64,000 nt of DNA, from the NCBI RefSeq assembly GCF_900103715.1, contig NZ_FNHL01000002.1:558001-622000 (forward strand). Reading direction: 5' to 3'. The position numbers were made by a program, and so were the translations under genes. The number at the start of each line of letters is the position of its first letter. Position 1 is the first letter of the stretch. The stretch comes from Halogranum gelatinilyticum (GTDB taxonomy: Archaea; Halobacteriota; Halobacteria; Halobacteriales; Haloferacaceae). Below the pieces are notes generated by a model. The model saw nothing but the letters and a program-made list of their open reading frames with translations. It searched no databases and was not told where the DNA came from. Below are positions 27,101 to 36,100 of the stretch, one piece after another.

Positions 27101-27344
27101 CGGTGTCGACGACGACATCGTACGTCGTCGTGTCTCCGGGGTCGATCGTTGTACTCTGCGGTGCGAGGCTCACGGCGGAACTGGGCTGTGCTTGTTGGGC
27201 AGCGACAGCTGGTGCCGTCACACTTCCTCCGAGAACCCCGAACGGAGCCGCGTTTACCGCGACCGCACCGACGACGAGTGCCGTCAGTGCGAGCGCGATG
27301 AGGCTCTTCGTGGTGAGGACGTTCTGTCCGGTTCGTGTACTCAT
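24162..27344 (-). CDS. Secreted cohesin-repeat protein with CARDB array and novel helical C-terminus
   Basis: 1060 aa. The order is: signal peptide (1-about 50); cohesin-like domain (52-190, with GGVGAYDFDVTV and GSVVIATVTVEG); PKD/REJ Ig domain (195-288, RPPTADAGADQTVDE); Asp-Pro repeat linker (293-322); second cohesin-like domain (323-457); four near-identical CARDB-like repeats of 104 aa (461-564, 565-668, 669-772, 773-874); and a C-terminal domain (885-1060) of two similar units, each made of two half-units with 'TREEI' and 'Q..YN/QN.Y..QF'. It has no PGF-CTERM or membrane anchor. It has cohesins but no dockerin, so I infer a scaffold that receives dockerin partners encoded upstream. It is the last gene of the four-gene set, 61 bp after its neighbour. 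Confidence 0.8.
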   Translation of the reverse strand: MSTRTGQNVLTTKSLIALALTALVVGAVAVNAAPFGVLGGSVTAPAVAAQQAQPSSAVSLAPQSTTIDPGDTTTYDVVVDTADGGVGAYDFDVTVADSTVASITDISLGGGPPAQTSDVTLANDGSAVSVVAALADTDDTGSVVIATVTVEGDAAGTTDLGLSVEALGTESGQSYTVTEANGATLTVTDPTPANRPPTADAGADQTVDEETTVTLDATGSSDPDGDALTYAWSQTDGPDVSLTGDDTSTATFEAPDVDSDTALTFEVDVSDGEASDTDTVVVTVQNTDTNNQNPDPDPDPDPDPDPDPDPDPDPDPEPQPDPETTVSMNPASDGIDEGSSTTFDVVVESADGGVGAYDFEVTVATPSVASITDVELHGSPSDQTSDVTIAADGSSARAVAALADTDNTGSVVIATVTVEGDDAGTTDLGLSVTALGTEAGHSYTVTDMSGATLTVDSGSSPSDPANFQVSNLNPTDVTVTQGDVIDVSATVENTGDDSDTQRVEFRVDGTALTGQDVTLAGGESRTVTFEDIDTSGLAAGEYTHGVYTDDDSQTATLTVEAPATPSDPANFQVSDLNPTDVTVTQGDVIDVSATVENTGDDSDTQRVEFRVGSTAIASEDVTLAGGESQTVTFEDIGTSGLAPGDYTHGIYTDDDSQTATLTVDAPATPSDPADFQVSDLNPTYVTVTQGDVIDVSATVENTGDEEGTQSVSFQVDGTVLSSQDVTLAGGESQTVTFEDIDTSGLAPGDYTHGIYTDDDSQTATLTVDAPAAPSDPANFEVSDLNPMDVTVTQGDVIDVSATVENTGDEEGTQSVSFQVDGTVLSSQDVTLAGGESQTVTFEDIDTSGLAAGEYTHGVYTDDDAQTATLTVTEPTGGDGDGDKTYTRDEITQAKYGYDFAEVSYETAGQVQDIYNRQPFADGATPGDIETREEIAERLYDMRAQESTLAAKLTAEQLIEVQNAYDAQFGPLPTDPEYSREEISQAKYGVAFADLSTETTGQVQAIYNRQPFPAGDTPADIETREEIAERLYGMHYYDLENRDHVVEVQNRYHAQFDDRAD
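24723..25964 (-). repeat. Four tandem 312-bp coding repeats
   Basis: Equivalent sequence recurs every 312 bp, for example the 'gtgac.gtcacgt' core near 24973, 25285, 25597 and 25909. Each unit encodes one 104-residue CARDB-like domain of the scaffold protein. High nucleotide similarity suggests recent duplication or gene conversion. A related unit lies in the adjacent gene (about 28050-28360). Confidence 0.9.
26379..26468 (-). repeat. Asp-Pro linker microsatellite
   Basis: GGGTCC/GGGTCA hexamers with an 18-bp higher period encode about thirty residues of alternating Asp and Pro, a rigid acidic linker between the PKD domain and the second cohesin-like domain. Copy number is likely to vary by slippage. 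Confidence 0.9.
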
Positions 27345-27405
27345 AGTATCCCTTTCGCTGCTGTTACCGCTGTTCTCGCCACTCGCGTGCTACTGGGTGA
27401 GCGCA

Positions 27406-28845
27406 TCAGGCACCACCGTTTATTAGGAGGTAGTACTGCGCCTGGACGTCGACGATGTCGAACGTCGCGTCGCCGTTGTAGTTGAACTTCTCAGGATTGT
27501 TCTGGATGACCGGGTCGTTGATGTTCGCGAACGTAGCCTGGATGTCGACGATGTTGAAGACACCGTCGCCGTTCGTGTCTTCGTACAGTCCGTCACCGTT
27601 GAGGTCGTTCGGGGAGTTCTGGAAGTTGCCGATCGGTGCGAGGTCGACGGCGGTCACGGTCGCACCACTGGTGCTGTCGACCGTGTAGCTGTTGCCGTTC
27701 TCGTCACCGAGTGCAGCGACGTCGAGACCGAGATTTGCCGTCCCTTCACCCTGACCCGTCACCTCGATGGTCGCGATGGTGACGCTGCCGGTGTTCGCCG
27801 TGTCCGCGAGTGCAGCGTTGATGGTGACCGACGAGTTGTCGCTCGCGTAGTCGGTCTCCAGCAAGCCGGGGCTTCCCTGCACCTCGACGTCCGTGATAAT
27901 CGCGACGGACGGGTCATCGACGGTCACGGTCGCGGTGAAGGCACCGACACCACCGTCGGTGTTCTCGACGACGATGTCGTACGTCCCGGTGTTTCCGAGC
28001 GTGATCTCGGCGTCCGTCGGCGACAGGCTCACGTCGGTCGACTTGACCGCCGGGGCCGGGTCGACGCTGAGGGTGGCAGTCTGTGAGTCGTCGCTGGTGT
28101 AGACGCCGTGGGTGTAGTCGCCCGGTGCGAGCGTTGAGGTGTCGATGTCCTCGAAGGTCACCGTCTGGCTGGCACCCGCGGCGAGCGTCACGTCCTGGCT
28201 GGTGAGAGCGGTGCCGTCGACCTGGAAGGAGACCGATTGCGTCCCGGCTTCGTCGCCGGTGTTCTCGACAGTCGCGCTGACGTCGATGACGTCACCCTGC
28301 GTGACCGTCACGTCGGTCGGGTTCAGGTTCGACACCTGGAAGTTCGCCGGGTTGACGACCGGTTCCTCGACGGTGATGGTCGTCGAGTCGGTGCTCGTGA
28401 GACGGTTACTGGTCGCAGGCTCGATGACCGAGCCCTCCGACGTCACCGTGTAGTCACCCGGTGCCGCGTCGCTGGGGACGAGGACGGTGTAGGTGTGGGT
28501 GTACGTACCGGTCACCCCGTCCATGTCGGACAGCGTGATTCCACCGAGGAAGGTCGTCTGTGCGGCGACGTAGTCCCAGCCGTTGGCTGCGGTCGTCGCG
28601 GTGATCGTCCACCCGTCGGGGAGACTCGGCACCATCGCAGGCGCGTTCGCCTCTGTCTGTGTGAACTCCACCGTGATCTGGACCTCGTCGCCGGGAGCGG
28701 CGGTGACGCTGTTTTGGGCGTGTGAGACCGTGACGCCGGGTGCTGCGACGACCACGCCTACCGGTCCGAGGACCGAGAGGACGAGGGCGAGTGCGACGAG
28801 TGCGGCCGTTGTTTGTCTGAGTCGCTGCTGGATTTTGTTCGTCAT
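27406..28845 (-). CDS. Secreted protein with CARDB, cohesin-like and dockerin domains
   Basis: 479 aa from ATG 28845; further upstream the frame is basic and non-secretory. Order: Sec signal peptide (1-35); beta-sandwich domain with alpha-galactosidase NEW3-like character (36-162, ending TTITVEEP); CARDB-like repeat nearly identical to those of the next gene (163-265); cohesin-like domain (268-400); dockerin (404-479) with loops D423TNGDGVFNIVD434 and N455YNGDATFDIVD466 plus a preceding DLNGDGLYED. The second loop starts with Asn instead of Asp. Having both cohesin and dockerin, it could bridge or polymerise within the complex. It is 61 bp upstream of the 1060-aa scaffold gene and shares its module sequences. 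Confidence 0.82.
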   Translation of the reverse strand: MTNKIQQRLRQTTAALVALALVLSVLGPVGVVVAAPGVTVSHAQNSVTAAPGDEVQITVEFTQTEANAPAMVPSLPDGWTITATTAANGWDYVAAQTTFLGGITLSDMDGVTGTYTHTYTVLVPSDAAPGDYTVTSEGSVIEPATSNRLTSTDSTTITVEEPVVNPANFQVSNLNPTDVTVTQGDVIDVSATVENTGDEAGTQSVSFQVDGTALTSQDVTLAAGASQTVTFEDIDTSTLAPGDYTHGVYTSDDSQTATLSVDPAPAVKSTDVSLSPTDAEITLGNTGTYDIVVENTDGGVGAFTATVTVDDPSVAIITDVEVQGSPGLLETDYASDNSSVTINAALADTANTGSVTIATIEVTGQGEGTANLGLDVAALGDENGNSYTVDSTSGATVTAVDLAPIGNFQNSPNDLNGDGLYEDTNGDGVFNIVDIQATFANINDPVIQNNPEKFNYNGDATFDIVDVQAQYYLLINGGA

Positions 28846-29072
28846 TGGTTGGATACTGTCAGTTGTCGTTCTGTTGGTCGGTGTGCGGTTCGCGTCTCGG
28901 AGCCAGTCGGCTCCGCCCCGTTTGACCGACGAGAGAGGGTGCCTCGGGAGGCGTGGCGTCGACGCAGTCGGTGTGGTTACCCCCGATGGACACCGGTCGC
29001 CGACGGATGCCGTACCAGACCGGTTCTGGTCCGTCATCGGTCCGACTCCGAGCGTCGCCACTGCCGTAGCAG

Positions 29073-29095
29073 GACTCGTCCCCGCTGGACGAGTC
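29073..29095 (-). terminator. Stem-loop in the 309-bp spacer between two cohesin genes
   Basis: GACTCGTCC, five-base loop, GGACGAGTC: a perfect 9-bp stem about 60 bp past the stop of the 1282-aa gene (29155). Archaeal terminators depend mainly on T-tracts, and none follows closely, so this may be an mRNA 3'-end or processing structure instead. The rest of spacer 28846-29154 holds no gene I can see; it probably also carries the start region for the 479-aa gene. Confidence 0.4.
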
Positions 29096-29154
29096 GCGAT
29101 GGCGACCGACGACGCGTGCGGAGTGTCTCGTCATTGGTCGGTCGAGCGCCCGCT

Positions 29155-32100
29155 CTACGCGCTGCCCTCCGATTCGATGATTTCGATTGCTCTGATCTCC
29201 GGGTTCTCGAACGCACCTTGCTCGAAGACGACCGTGATGGTGCCGTCGCCATCGTCGGTCGCAGTAAAGCTCTTCAGAACCCCAGTCGCGTGGCCGACGT
29301 CGGCCACGGGGTCGTACTGTTCGAGTACCTGTTGGCCCTCGATGGAGACGTTGAACTGTCGCTGGCCGGGCTCGCTCGCACCGGGGTACGAGTTGCCGAA
29401 GTAGAGTCGGACGTCGACCGTCTGCCCGGAGTCCACCGAGAACGCCCAGGTCATCTCGCCGTAGCGTTCACAGTCGAACACGGCGTCCGGTGTCGACGAG
29501 GGGACGGTGCTCCCGGCCGTGATGGCGTCGCCAGCGCAGTAGTTCCCCGCACCGGTGCTCGCGACAGAGACGAGATACGGCGAACTGGTGTCCCCGACGC
29601 CCGTCCAGTCGGGGCCGTCGCCGGTTGCCGCGACGGTCGTCGCCTCACCCGCGTTCACGCGGTGGAGAATCTGCGGTTCGGTGCTTCCGACTTCCAGGAT
29701 GACCGTGTTCGAGGCCACCCCGGTATCACCGCTGCCGTCCTGGACGGCCGCGACGAAGTAGTTCAGGTTCGTGTCCGAGAGCGTCACCGAGACGGTTGCC
29801 TCGCCGTTCGCGTCGAGCGAGACGGACTGAGTGTTGACCGCCTGAGCGTTGTCGCCCTCGTAGGCGTCGATGTCGTAACCATCGGACGGCGGCGTGCTGA
29901 GTTCCATCTGGATCAGCTGGACCGTTCCGTCCGCCGGACCGCTGAGCGTCAGTGTCTGTGCCGTGTCGCCCACGGTGGCCGCCTCGTGGCCAGGGAAGTC
30001 CGTCGCGGCCAGCGTGACGTCCTGCACGCCGAGCGTAGGTGCGCTCGGGACGACGGACTTCGCGGTGGCCTGCGCGCCACCCGCGCTGCCGTCGCCGAAG
30101 AGGTCGGTCGTCTGGGTCGCCCCGTCACCGTACGAGACGCTCACGGCACTGCCCGCGAGTTCCAGCCCCGAAACGGACCCGGCACCACCGGTCGTGGAGG
30201 CACCTTGGATGGTCGTCGGGTCGATGTCCGTCGAGAAGGTCACGACCTCGCCAGGCTCGAAGTCCCCGAACTCGATGGTCAGGACGTCGTAGCCGTCGGT
30301 GCCGTCGACGCCGTTGTGTGGTTGACTGAACACGTCGGCGTCGGCGGTACTGACGACACCCACGCCGTCACCGGACTCGCTGTCGATGACGAGTCCCTTC
30401 GCGGTCGCGTCACCAGCCGTGCCGGTGGGGTCGAAGACCGCATCCGGGACCGCGCTCTCACTCAGGTCGAACGAGACCGAGGAGATGGGCTGGTCGCCGG
30501 TGTTCTCGATGCTGAACGAACCGCCGTTGAAGGTACTCGCGTCGATGCCCCCGTTGGCGTTGACTGCGATGTCGGCCGAGCCGGGACCGGTGCTACCGTC
30601 GGACGGTGCGATGCCGATCGCCGAGACCTTTGCCTGGTCCACCTCAGCGGTGAACTGGATGTTCAGTTCGCCGTCGGTCACGTCGGCCGTGTAGGTCTTC
30701 GTCGTCGCCGTCGCGGAACCGGCGTCGGCGATGATGTCGTAGTTGTCGAGGACCTGCTGGCCTTCGATTGCGACGTCGAATTCGCGTGCGCCGACGCCGT
30801 TACCGTTCTGCACACCGTGGTAGATTTCGGCGAAGTGGAGCGTGACGTCGTACGCCCCGTTGGCGAGCGGGATGGCGTACTCGAACGTGCCGTACCGCTC
30901 GGTCTGGTAGAGCGTGTCGTCGTCAGTGCCTGCGATCTCGAGACCGTCGCTGGCGAACGGCGTGCCACCGACGAAGTTCACGTCAGCCGCGTAGGTCGTG
31001 CTGTCCGTCGCCGTGTACTCTGCCCCACCCGAGTTCACGTAGAACTCGGTCGGGCCGCTCGACTGTTCGTACTTCAGGACGACGACGTTCGAGGCGTCGC
31101 CCATGTCGCCGGAGGCGACCCCGTGGGCCGCCACGAAGTAGTTGAAGCCGGCTTCGTCACTGTCGTCGGGGCCATTGGTCAGGGTGACCGGCACCGACGC
31201 CTCACCGTTGCCGTCGAGCGTGACGCTGATGTACTCGACGTTCACTGCGTTGTTCGCTTCCAGTGCTTCGATGTCGTAGCCGCCGTTCGGGACGTCGCTC
31301 AGCGAGAGTTCGCCCTCGACGCGCACGAGCGTGACAGTCTCTCCGGGTTCGCCGGTGACCGTCACGGTCTGGGCGGCCTCGGAGACGACCGCGCCGCTGT
31401 GGTAGCCGTCGAGGACGCTGCCGTCGAGGCTGACACCGTCGACACCGATGGTCGGTGCCGGGGCTTCCTCGCCGTCGAGGACGGCGGTCGAGCCACCGAC
31501 GGAGCCGTCACCCATCAGGTTGGCCGTCTGGGACGTGCCGTCCGCGTAGGTGACCGTCACCGTCGAACGGGCGAGTTCCAGTCCGGAGACGGGACCGGCC
31601 TCCTGGGAGCTGACCGTCGCGCCCTTGATGCTGGTCGGGTCGTTGTCGGCCCAGAAGGTCGCCGTCTCGCCGGGCTGGAAGTCGCCGAACTCGACGGTCA
31701 TGACGTCGTAGCCGTCGGCACCGTCGACGCCGTTGTGCGGCTGGGAGAACGCCTCGTCCGAGCCGCCGCCGGCCGTCGTGATTCCCGTTCCACCGTCGCT
31801 GACGATGTTGAGGCCCTCACCGGTCGGGTCGCCGGCCGTCCCGTCCGGGTCGAAGACCATATCCGGCATACTCGCCGTACTCAGGTCGAACGAGACGGAC
31901 ACGATGTCGGTCTCACCGGTGTTCGTCACCTGGTAGGAGCCGAAGCCGTAGGTCGTCTGGTCGATGTTCGTGCTGTCCGGCGTCACCTCGACCAGCGACG
32001 AGCTGGTGAGGCTGGGGGCGACCGTGACGGTCGCCGTGTCGGTCGCTTCGGGGTTCGTGTACTCCGTGTGCACCATGTCCGCCACGGTGACGGTGACGGT

Positions 32101-33003
32101 GTGTTCGCCCGCCGCGACGTTCTCGAACGTGTACGAGCCGTCGATGGGCTGGCCGCCGACGTAGTCGTTGTCGTCGAGTTGGACGTGGACGTGGTCGGTG
32201 TCCATCGCCTTCGTCCCGTCCCACGTGACGGTGACGTTCGACCCGTCGACGGAGGTGCTGGTAATCTGCATCGACGCCGGAGTGCTCACGGTCGCACCGG
32301 TCGCCCACATGTTGGTGAGCTGTTGGAGCATCGAGAGGTCGATCGTCTCGCCGCCGGTGTTCGGGACGGCGGTCTCGGTCGCCCACCAGTTGGTAGCGAG
32401 CTGCAGCTCCGAGATCTCGATGACCGTGTCGTCGCCGGTCGAGTCGGCACTGGCGACCGCCTGTTCGATGGACAGGTCGTCGGTCGCCCCGACGGTCACC
32501 GTGGCGTCGCTCGTGCCGGTGATGTCGTAGTCCTCTGCGGCGTCCGTGCCGATGTTCACCGACTGGTCGTCGACCGAGAACGTCGCCGTTCCGGCCGCGT
32601 CGGCTGCCACCGTGACCGTGGCGAGGACGACCTCGCCGGTTCCGGTCGTGTCGGACGCGAAGACGGCGACTGTCGCCGACGAGCCGTCGGCAGCGATGGT
32701 AATGTCACTGACGCTCTCGTCGGGGTCGCCGGCCAGATCGACGTCGGTGATGGACGCGACCGTCGGGTCGTCCACCGAGATGGTGAACTCGTAGGAGCCG
32801 ACGCCCTCCGTCGCCTGTGTGGCGACGACGTCGACTGTCGTCGTGCTCCCGGTGCCGACCGACTGACTGGCCGGAGCGATCGCTACCTGCGTACTCGCCG
32901 CGAGCACGACGCTGGTGGCTCCCGCCGAGACGACGAGAAGCACCGCCATCGTGAGCACGAGGAGTGTTCTGAGTGTTGGTGTATGGGTTGGTTTGCGTTT
33001 CAT
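29155..33003 (-). CDS. Secreted cohesin/dockerin-like protein with two malectin modules
   Basis: 1282 aa. Order: signal peptide (1-35); cohesin-like domain (37-172, GVGSYEFTISV); a compact dockerin-like duplicated helix-loop segment (176-238: VIEISELQLATNWWA and IDLSMLQQLTNMWA, Ca ligands partly lost); Fn3-like domain (about 243-328); then a unit of about 470 residues present twice: a beta-rich region (about 335-650 and 808-1106, each with FSQPHNGVDG and an EFGDF segment) followed by a malectin domain (652-799 and 1110-1282). Malectins bind glucosyl sugars. The duplicated segment diverges enough to be old. No anchor or catalytic domain is visible. It is predicted to be a carbohydrate-binding, cohesin-bearing partner of the dockerin proteins. 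Confidence 0.8.
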   Translation of the reverse strand: MKRKPTHTPTLRTLLVLTMAVLLVVSAGATSVVLAASTQVAIAPASQSVGTGSTTTVDVVATQATEGVGSYEFTISVDDPTVASITDVDLAGDPDESVSDITIAADGSSATVAVFASDTTGTGEVVLATVTVAADAAGTATFSVDDQSVNIGTDAAEDYDITGTSDATVTVGATDDLSIEQAVASADSTGDDTVIEISELQLATNWWATETAVPNTGGETIDLSMLQQLTNMWATGATVSTPASMQITSTSVDGSNVTVTWDGTKAMDTDHVHVQLDDNDYVGGQPIDGSYTFENVAAGEHTVTVTVADMVHTEYTNPEATDTATVTVAPSLTSSSLVEVTPDSTNIDQTTYGFGSYQVTNTGETDIVSVSFDLSTASMPDMVFDPDGTAGDPTGEGLNIVSDGGTGITTAGGGSDEAFSQPHNGVDGADGYDVMTVEFGDFQPGETATFWADNDPTSIKGATVSSQEAGPVSGLELARSTVTVTYADGTSQTANLMGDGSVGGSTAVLDGEEAPAPTIGVDGVSLDGSVLDGYHSGAVVSEAAQTVTVTGEPGETVTLVRVEGELSLSDVPNGGYDIEALEANNAVNVEYISVTLDGNGEASVPVTLTNGPDDSDEAGFNYFVAAHGVASGDMGDASNVVVLKYEQSSGPTEFYVNSGGAEYTATDSTTYAADVNFVGGTPFASDGLEIAGTDDDTLYQTERYGTFEYAIPLANGAYDVTLHFAEIYHGVQNGNGVGAREFDVAIEGQQVLDNYDIIADAGSATATTKTYTADVTDGELNIQFTAEVDQAKVSAIGIAPSDGSTGPGSADIAVNANGGIDASTFNGGSFSIENTGDQPISSVSFDLSESAVPDAVFDPTGTAGDATAKGLVIDSESGDGVGVVSTADADVFSQPHNGVDGTDGYDVLTIEFGDFEPGEVVTFSTDIDPTTIQGASTTGGAGSVSGLELAGSAVSVSYGDGATQTTDLFGDGSAGGAQATAKSVVPSAPTLGVQDVTLAATDFPGHEAATVGDTAQTLTLSGPADGTVQLIQMELSTPPSDGYDIDAYEGDNAQAVNTQSVSLDANGEATVSVTLSDTNLNYFVAAVQDGSGDTGVASNTVILEVGSTEPQILHRVNAGEATTVAATGDGPDWTGVGDTSSPYLVSVASTGAGNYCAGDAITAGSTVPSSTPDAVFDCERYGEMTWAFSVDSGQTVDVRLYFGNSYPGASEPGQRQFNVSIEGQQVLEQYDPVADVGHATGVLKSFTATDDGDGTITVVFEQGAFENPEIRAIEIIESEGSA

Positions 33004-33141
33004 TTCGTGTCCTGCGATTGTGGGTTGGTTCTGTGGGGTTCTGTGCTGGATTCGGTCGGCTGTGTCCGACCCGAGTGGCTGCCGTGGGCCTCTGGAGTGA
33101 GCGTACCCGTGGCTCCTCGTGTCCGAAACCGAGAGCGGGAA

Positions 33142-36100
33142 TCAGCCGCTCCCGGACGTCGTCGTGTCGTCGAGCGATTCGATGAACAGTGCCTGCACGT
33201 CGACGACGTTGACTTCGCCGTTGCCGTTGAAGTCGAACGCCTCCGAGTAGTTCTGGACCTCGTCGCTCTGGTAGTTCTGGAAGAACGCCTGCACGTCGAC
33301 GATGTTGAACTCACCGTTGCCGTTGACGTCCTCGTAGAGGCCGTCGCCGTCCGTGTCGGTCGGTGGGTTCTCGAAGCTCCCGACGGGGCCGGGGGCACTC
33401 TCGACCGCGACGATCTCGATGGCGTTGAGCTGGGGGTTCTCGACGTCGTGGATGAACACGATGTCGAGGTCACCGTCGGACCCGGCAGTCACGGTGAACG
33501 ACTCCATGCCAGCGTTCTGGTCGCCGTAGGCGGCGATGGGGTCGAATCCGGACGCTTGGGTCGTGCCTTCGATGACGATGTCGAAGACGCGGTCACCGGG
33601 ATCAGCCGTCCCCGAGTAGCCGTCGTAGAAGTACAGGCGGACCTCGTAGGTCTGGCCTGCCTCGATGCCGTCGGCGAACTGCCACGCCATCTCCGGGTCG
33701 GCAGGTGGGTCCCACCGCTCGCTGTTCCAGAGCTCCGACGGCGTGTCGGCGGGGACGGACGAGTCGACGCTGTTCAGTCCACCGCCGTACGCGCCAGTGT
33801 TGTCGCCACCGGCGACGAGATACTGACTCGGTGCCGCTTCGGTGTCGGTGCTCCACGCTGGACCGCCGTCGGCCGCAGCGACTTCGGCGCCGCCCGCGTT
33901 CACGCGGTAGAGGACGTCACCCTGCGCGAGCGTCGTGTCCTGCACCGTCACGTCGACCGTGTCGGTGTCGGAGAGGTCGCCGTCGGAGACGCTCAACTCG
34001 AAGGTGAGCGTCGTGTCGCCGTCGACCTCGGGTGCCGTGAACGACACCTGTTCGCTGTCGCTCACGTCGAGCAGTCCGTCGGGCGTGCCCGCCGTCTGCG
34101 TCCACGTGTAGCCGAGTTGCGCTCCCTCGGGATCCGAGGAGCCCGAGCCGTCGAGCGTGACGGTCTGTCCCTCGTCGACGACGATGTCCGCACCGGCGTC
34201 AGCCACGGGCGGCTGGTTCGCGGGTGGGGTGACGTACTCGACGTTGAGGTCGGTCCACGTCGCGTCGAAGGTCGAACTGGCTTGGTAGGACGTTGCGATG
34301 ACGCCGACCGCCATCGCGCTACCGTCGCTGCTGTCGAGCCAACTTGCTGGAATCGCCGTGGTCTCGACGACCGTCTTTGCGCCACCGTCGATACCGTACT
34401 CGGCGGTGACTGCGACGTCGTCGCTGCCGTCGTTCGGCGTCGGGTCGGTCGTCGGGTCGACCGTTAGGTACAGGTCGGTGTTCGTCGATGGCCCGGTGAC
34501 TCCGCTGTCGTCGGGCTGCGCGACGCTCGAGAAGCTGCCACCGACTTCCTTCGCGAACTGCACACCACCCGTGCCGCCGTTCGCGGCGACGACGAGCTTG
34601 GCGTAGTTGTCCTGGTCGCCGTTCCCGACGTAGATGCCCATCGCCTGGTAGTTCTCCGGGTTGTCGGGGAACCCGTTGACCGTCGTCGAGACCGTGAAGG
34701 GCTCGCTCGGTGCGTCGATACCGCGCTGGAAGGCGAACTGCTGGCTGTTCTGCGCGTTGACCGCGTCACCAGCCGGGACGCTCTCGACTGTCAGCACCTG
34801 TGCCGCGCCACCGACAGTCATCTGCTCGGTATCGTAGAGGATGAGGTAGTCGTCGCCGTTGGTCATGAGACCCGTCCAGCCCTGTCCGGAGTCACCGAAG
34901 AGTGCCGTCTCCGAGAAGTCCATCTGGACCGGGAGGGCCGTGCCGACGCCGTTGGTCGCGTCGAGTGCGAACGGGTCCTCGGTGTCGACGATGCCGTCAC
35001 CGTCGTCGTCGGGGTCGTTCAGGTTAGACGTGCCGTCGTCGTCGAAATCGGCGGGCGTCGACGCGGCCGAACACGGGTTCGTGTCGTTGTCGATCTCGTC
35101 GGCGTTGTCGTAGCCGTCGCCGTCCTCGTCGAGAGACGCGTCGTCAGCACCCGTACACTGCGGGCCGGTCGTGCTGTCGTAGTCGTTCGGTTCGAAGACG
35201 TTGATTCCACCGCGGGCGGTCCAGACGGTGCCCGGGAAGGGACCGCCGTCGCCCACGGTGGTGATGCCGAGCGCGTCGATGTCACTGAAGAAGTTGCCTT
35301 CCTGGTTCGTGACGTCGTCACCGGCAGCGTTGAGTTCGACGCGCTCGACGGAGCCGCCGTTCTCGACGACGAGCAGGTCACCCTGCATCCCACCGCCGAA
35401 GTTCGAGGCGGTGTACTCGTCGATACCGCCGGTCCAGCCGAAGGTGTTCCCGATGGAGTTGTCCTGGGTCGGATCCTGGTAGTCACACTCGATCGGGTTC
35501 ACGAACGAGGCTGGAACCGGACTGTTCTCTTCGGTGATGTCCAGCACCACGTTGCCGGCACTGTCGTAGATGTCCGCACCGGTCGGGTTACCCCGAATCG
35601 GCGCGGCGTGTCCACCGTACGAACCTTGGGTCGCGAGGTGGAGCTGGTCGCCGGTGCTGTAGCTTTCGTCCTCGTTAGGCTCGTTGGTACAGATACCCGT
35701 CGGCCCCTCGTCAACCGGGATGCCACCCCAGCCACCGTTCGGTCCGTTGTCGATGACGTAGAGTTGGTCGTCCTCCGAGAGGACGAGGTCGTACGGGTTG
35801 CGGTAGCCGGAGGAGTAGACTTGGACCGGGCCGTTCTCTACCCACTTCGCCTGGTTGACCCCGTCGTCGCCGCCGAACGGCAGGTCGTCGCCGTCCGTGG
35901 CGTCGTCGTTCTGGATGGTCGGGATGCCGTAGTAGAACGTCAGGTCAGGGTAGTTGGCGTTGTAGTCCTGGAGGTTCTTCGCGCCGAAGCTCTCGACCTG
36001 CGCGAGGTCGATAGTGAGCACGGCAGCCGACAGCGCGTACTCGGGGGTGTAGCCGAAGTTGTTGCTCGGTGCACCCTTGTTCGCGTGGCCACCCGATGCG

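Noticed and set aside
28813-34467. A very long plus-strand open frame (about 1880 codons) antisense to the cohesin genes
   Set aside because: Arg/Val/Asp-rich translation without domains or signal; it mirrors the minus-strand genes, which have signal peptides and recognisable folds. Long antisense frames are expected at this GC content.
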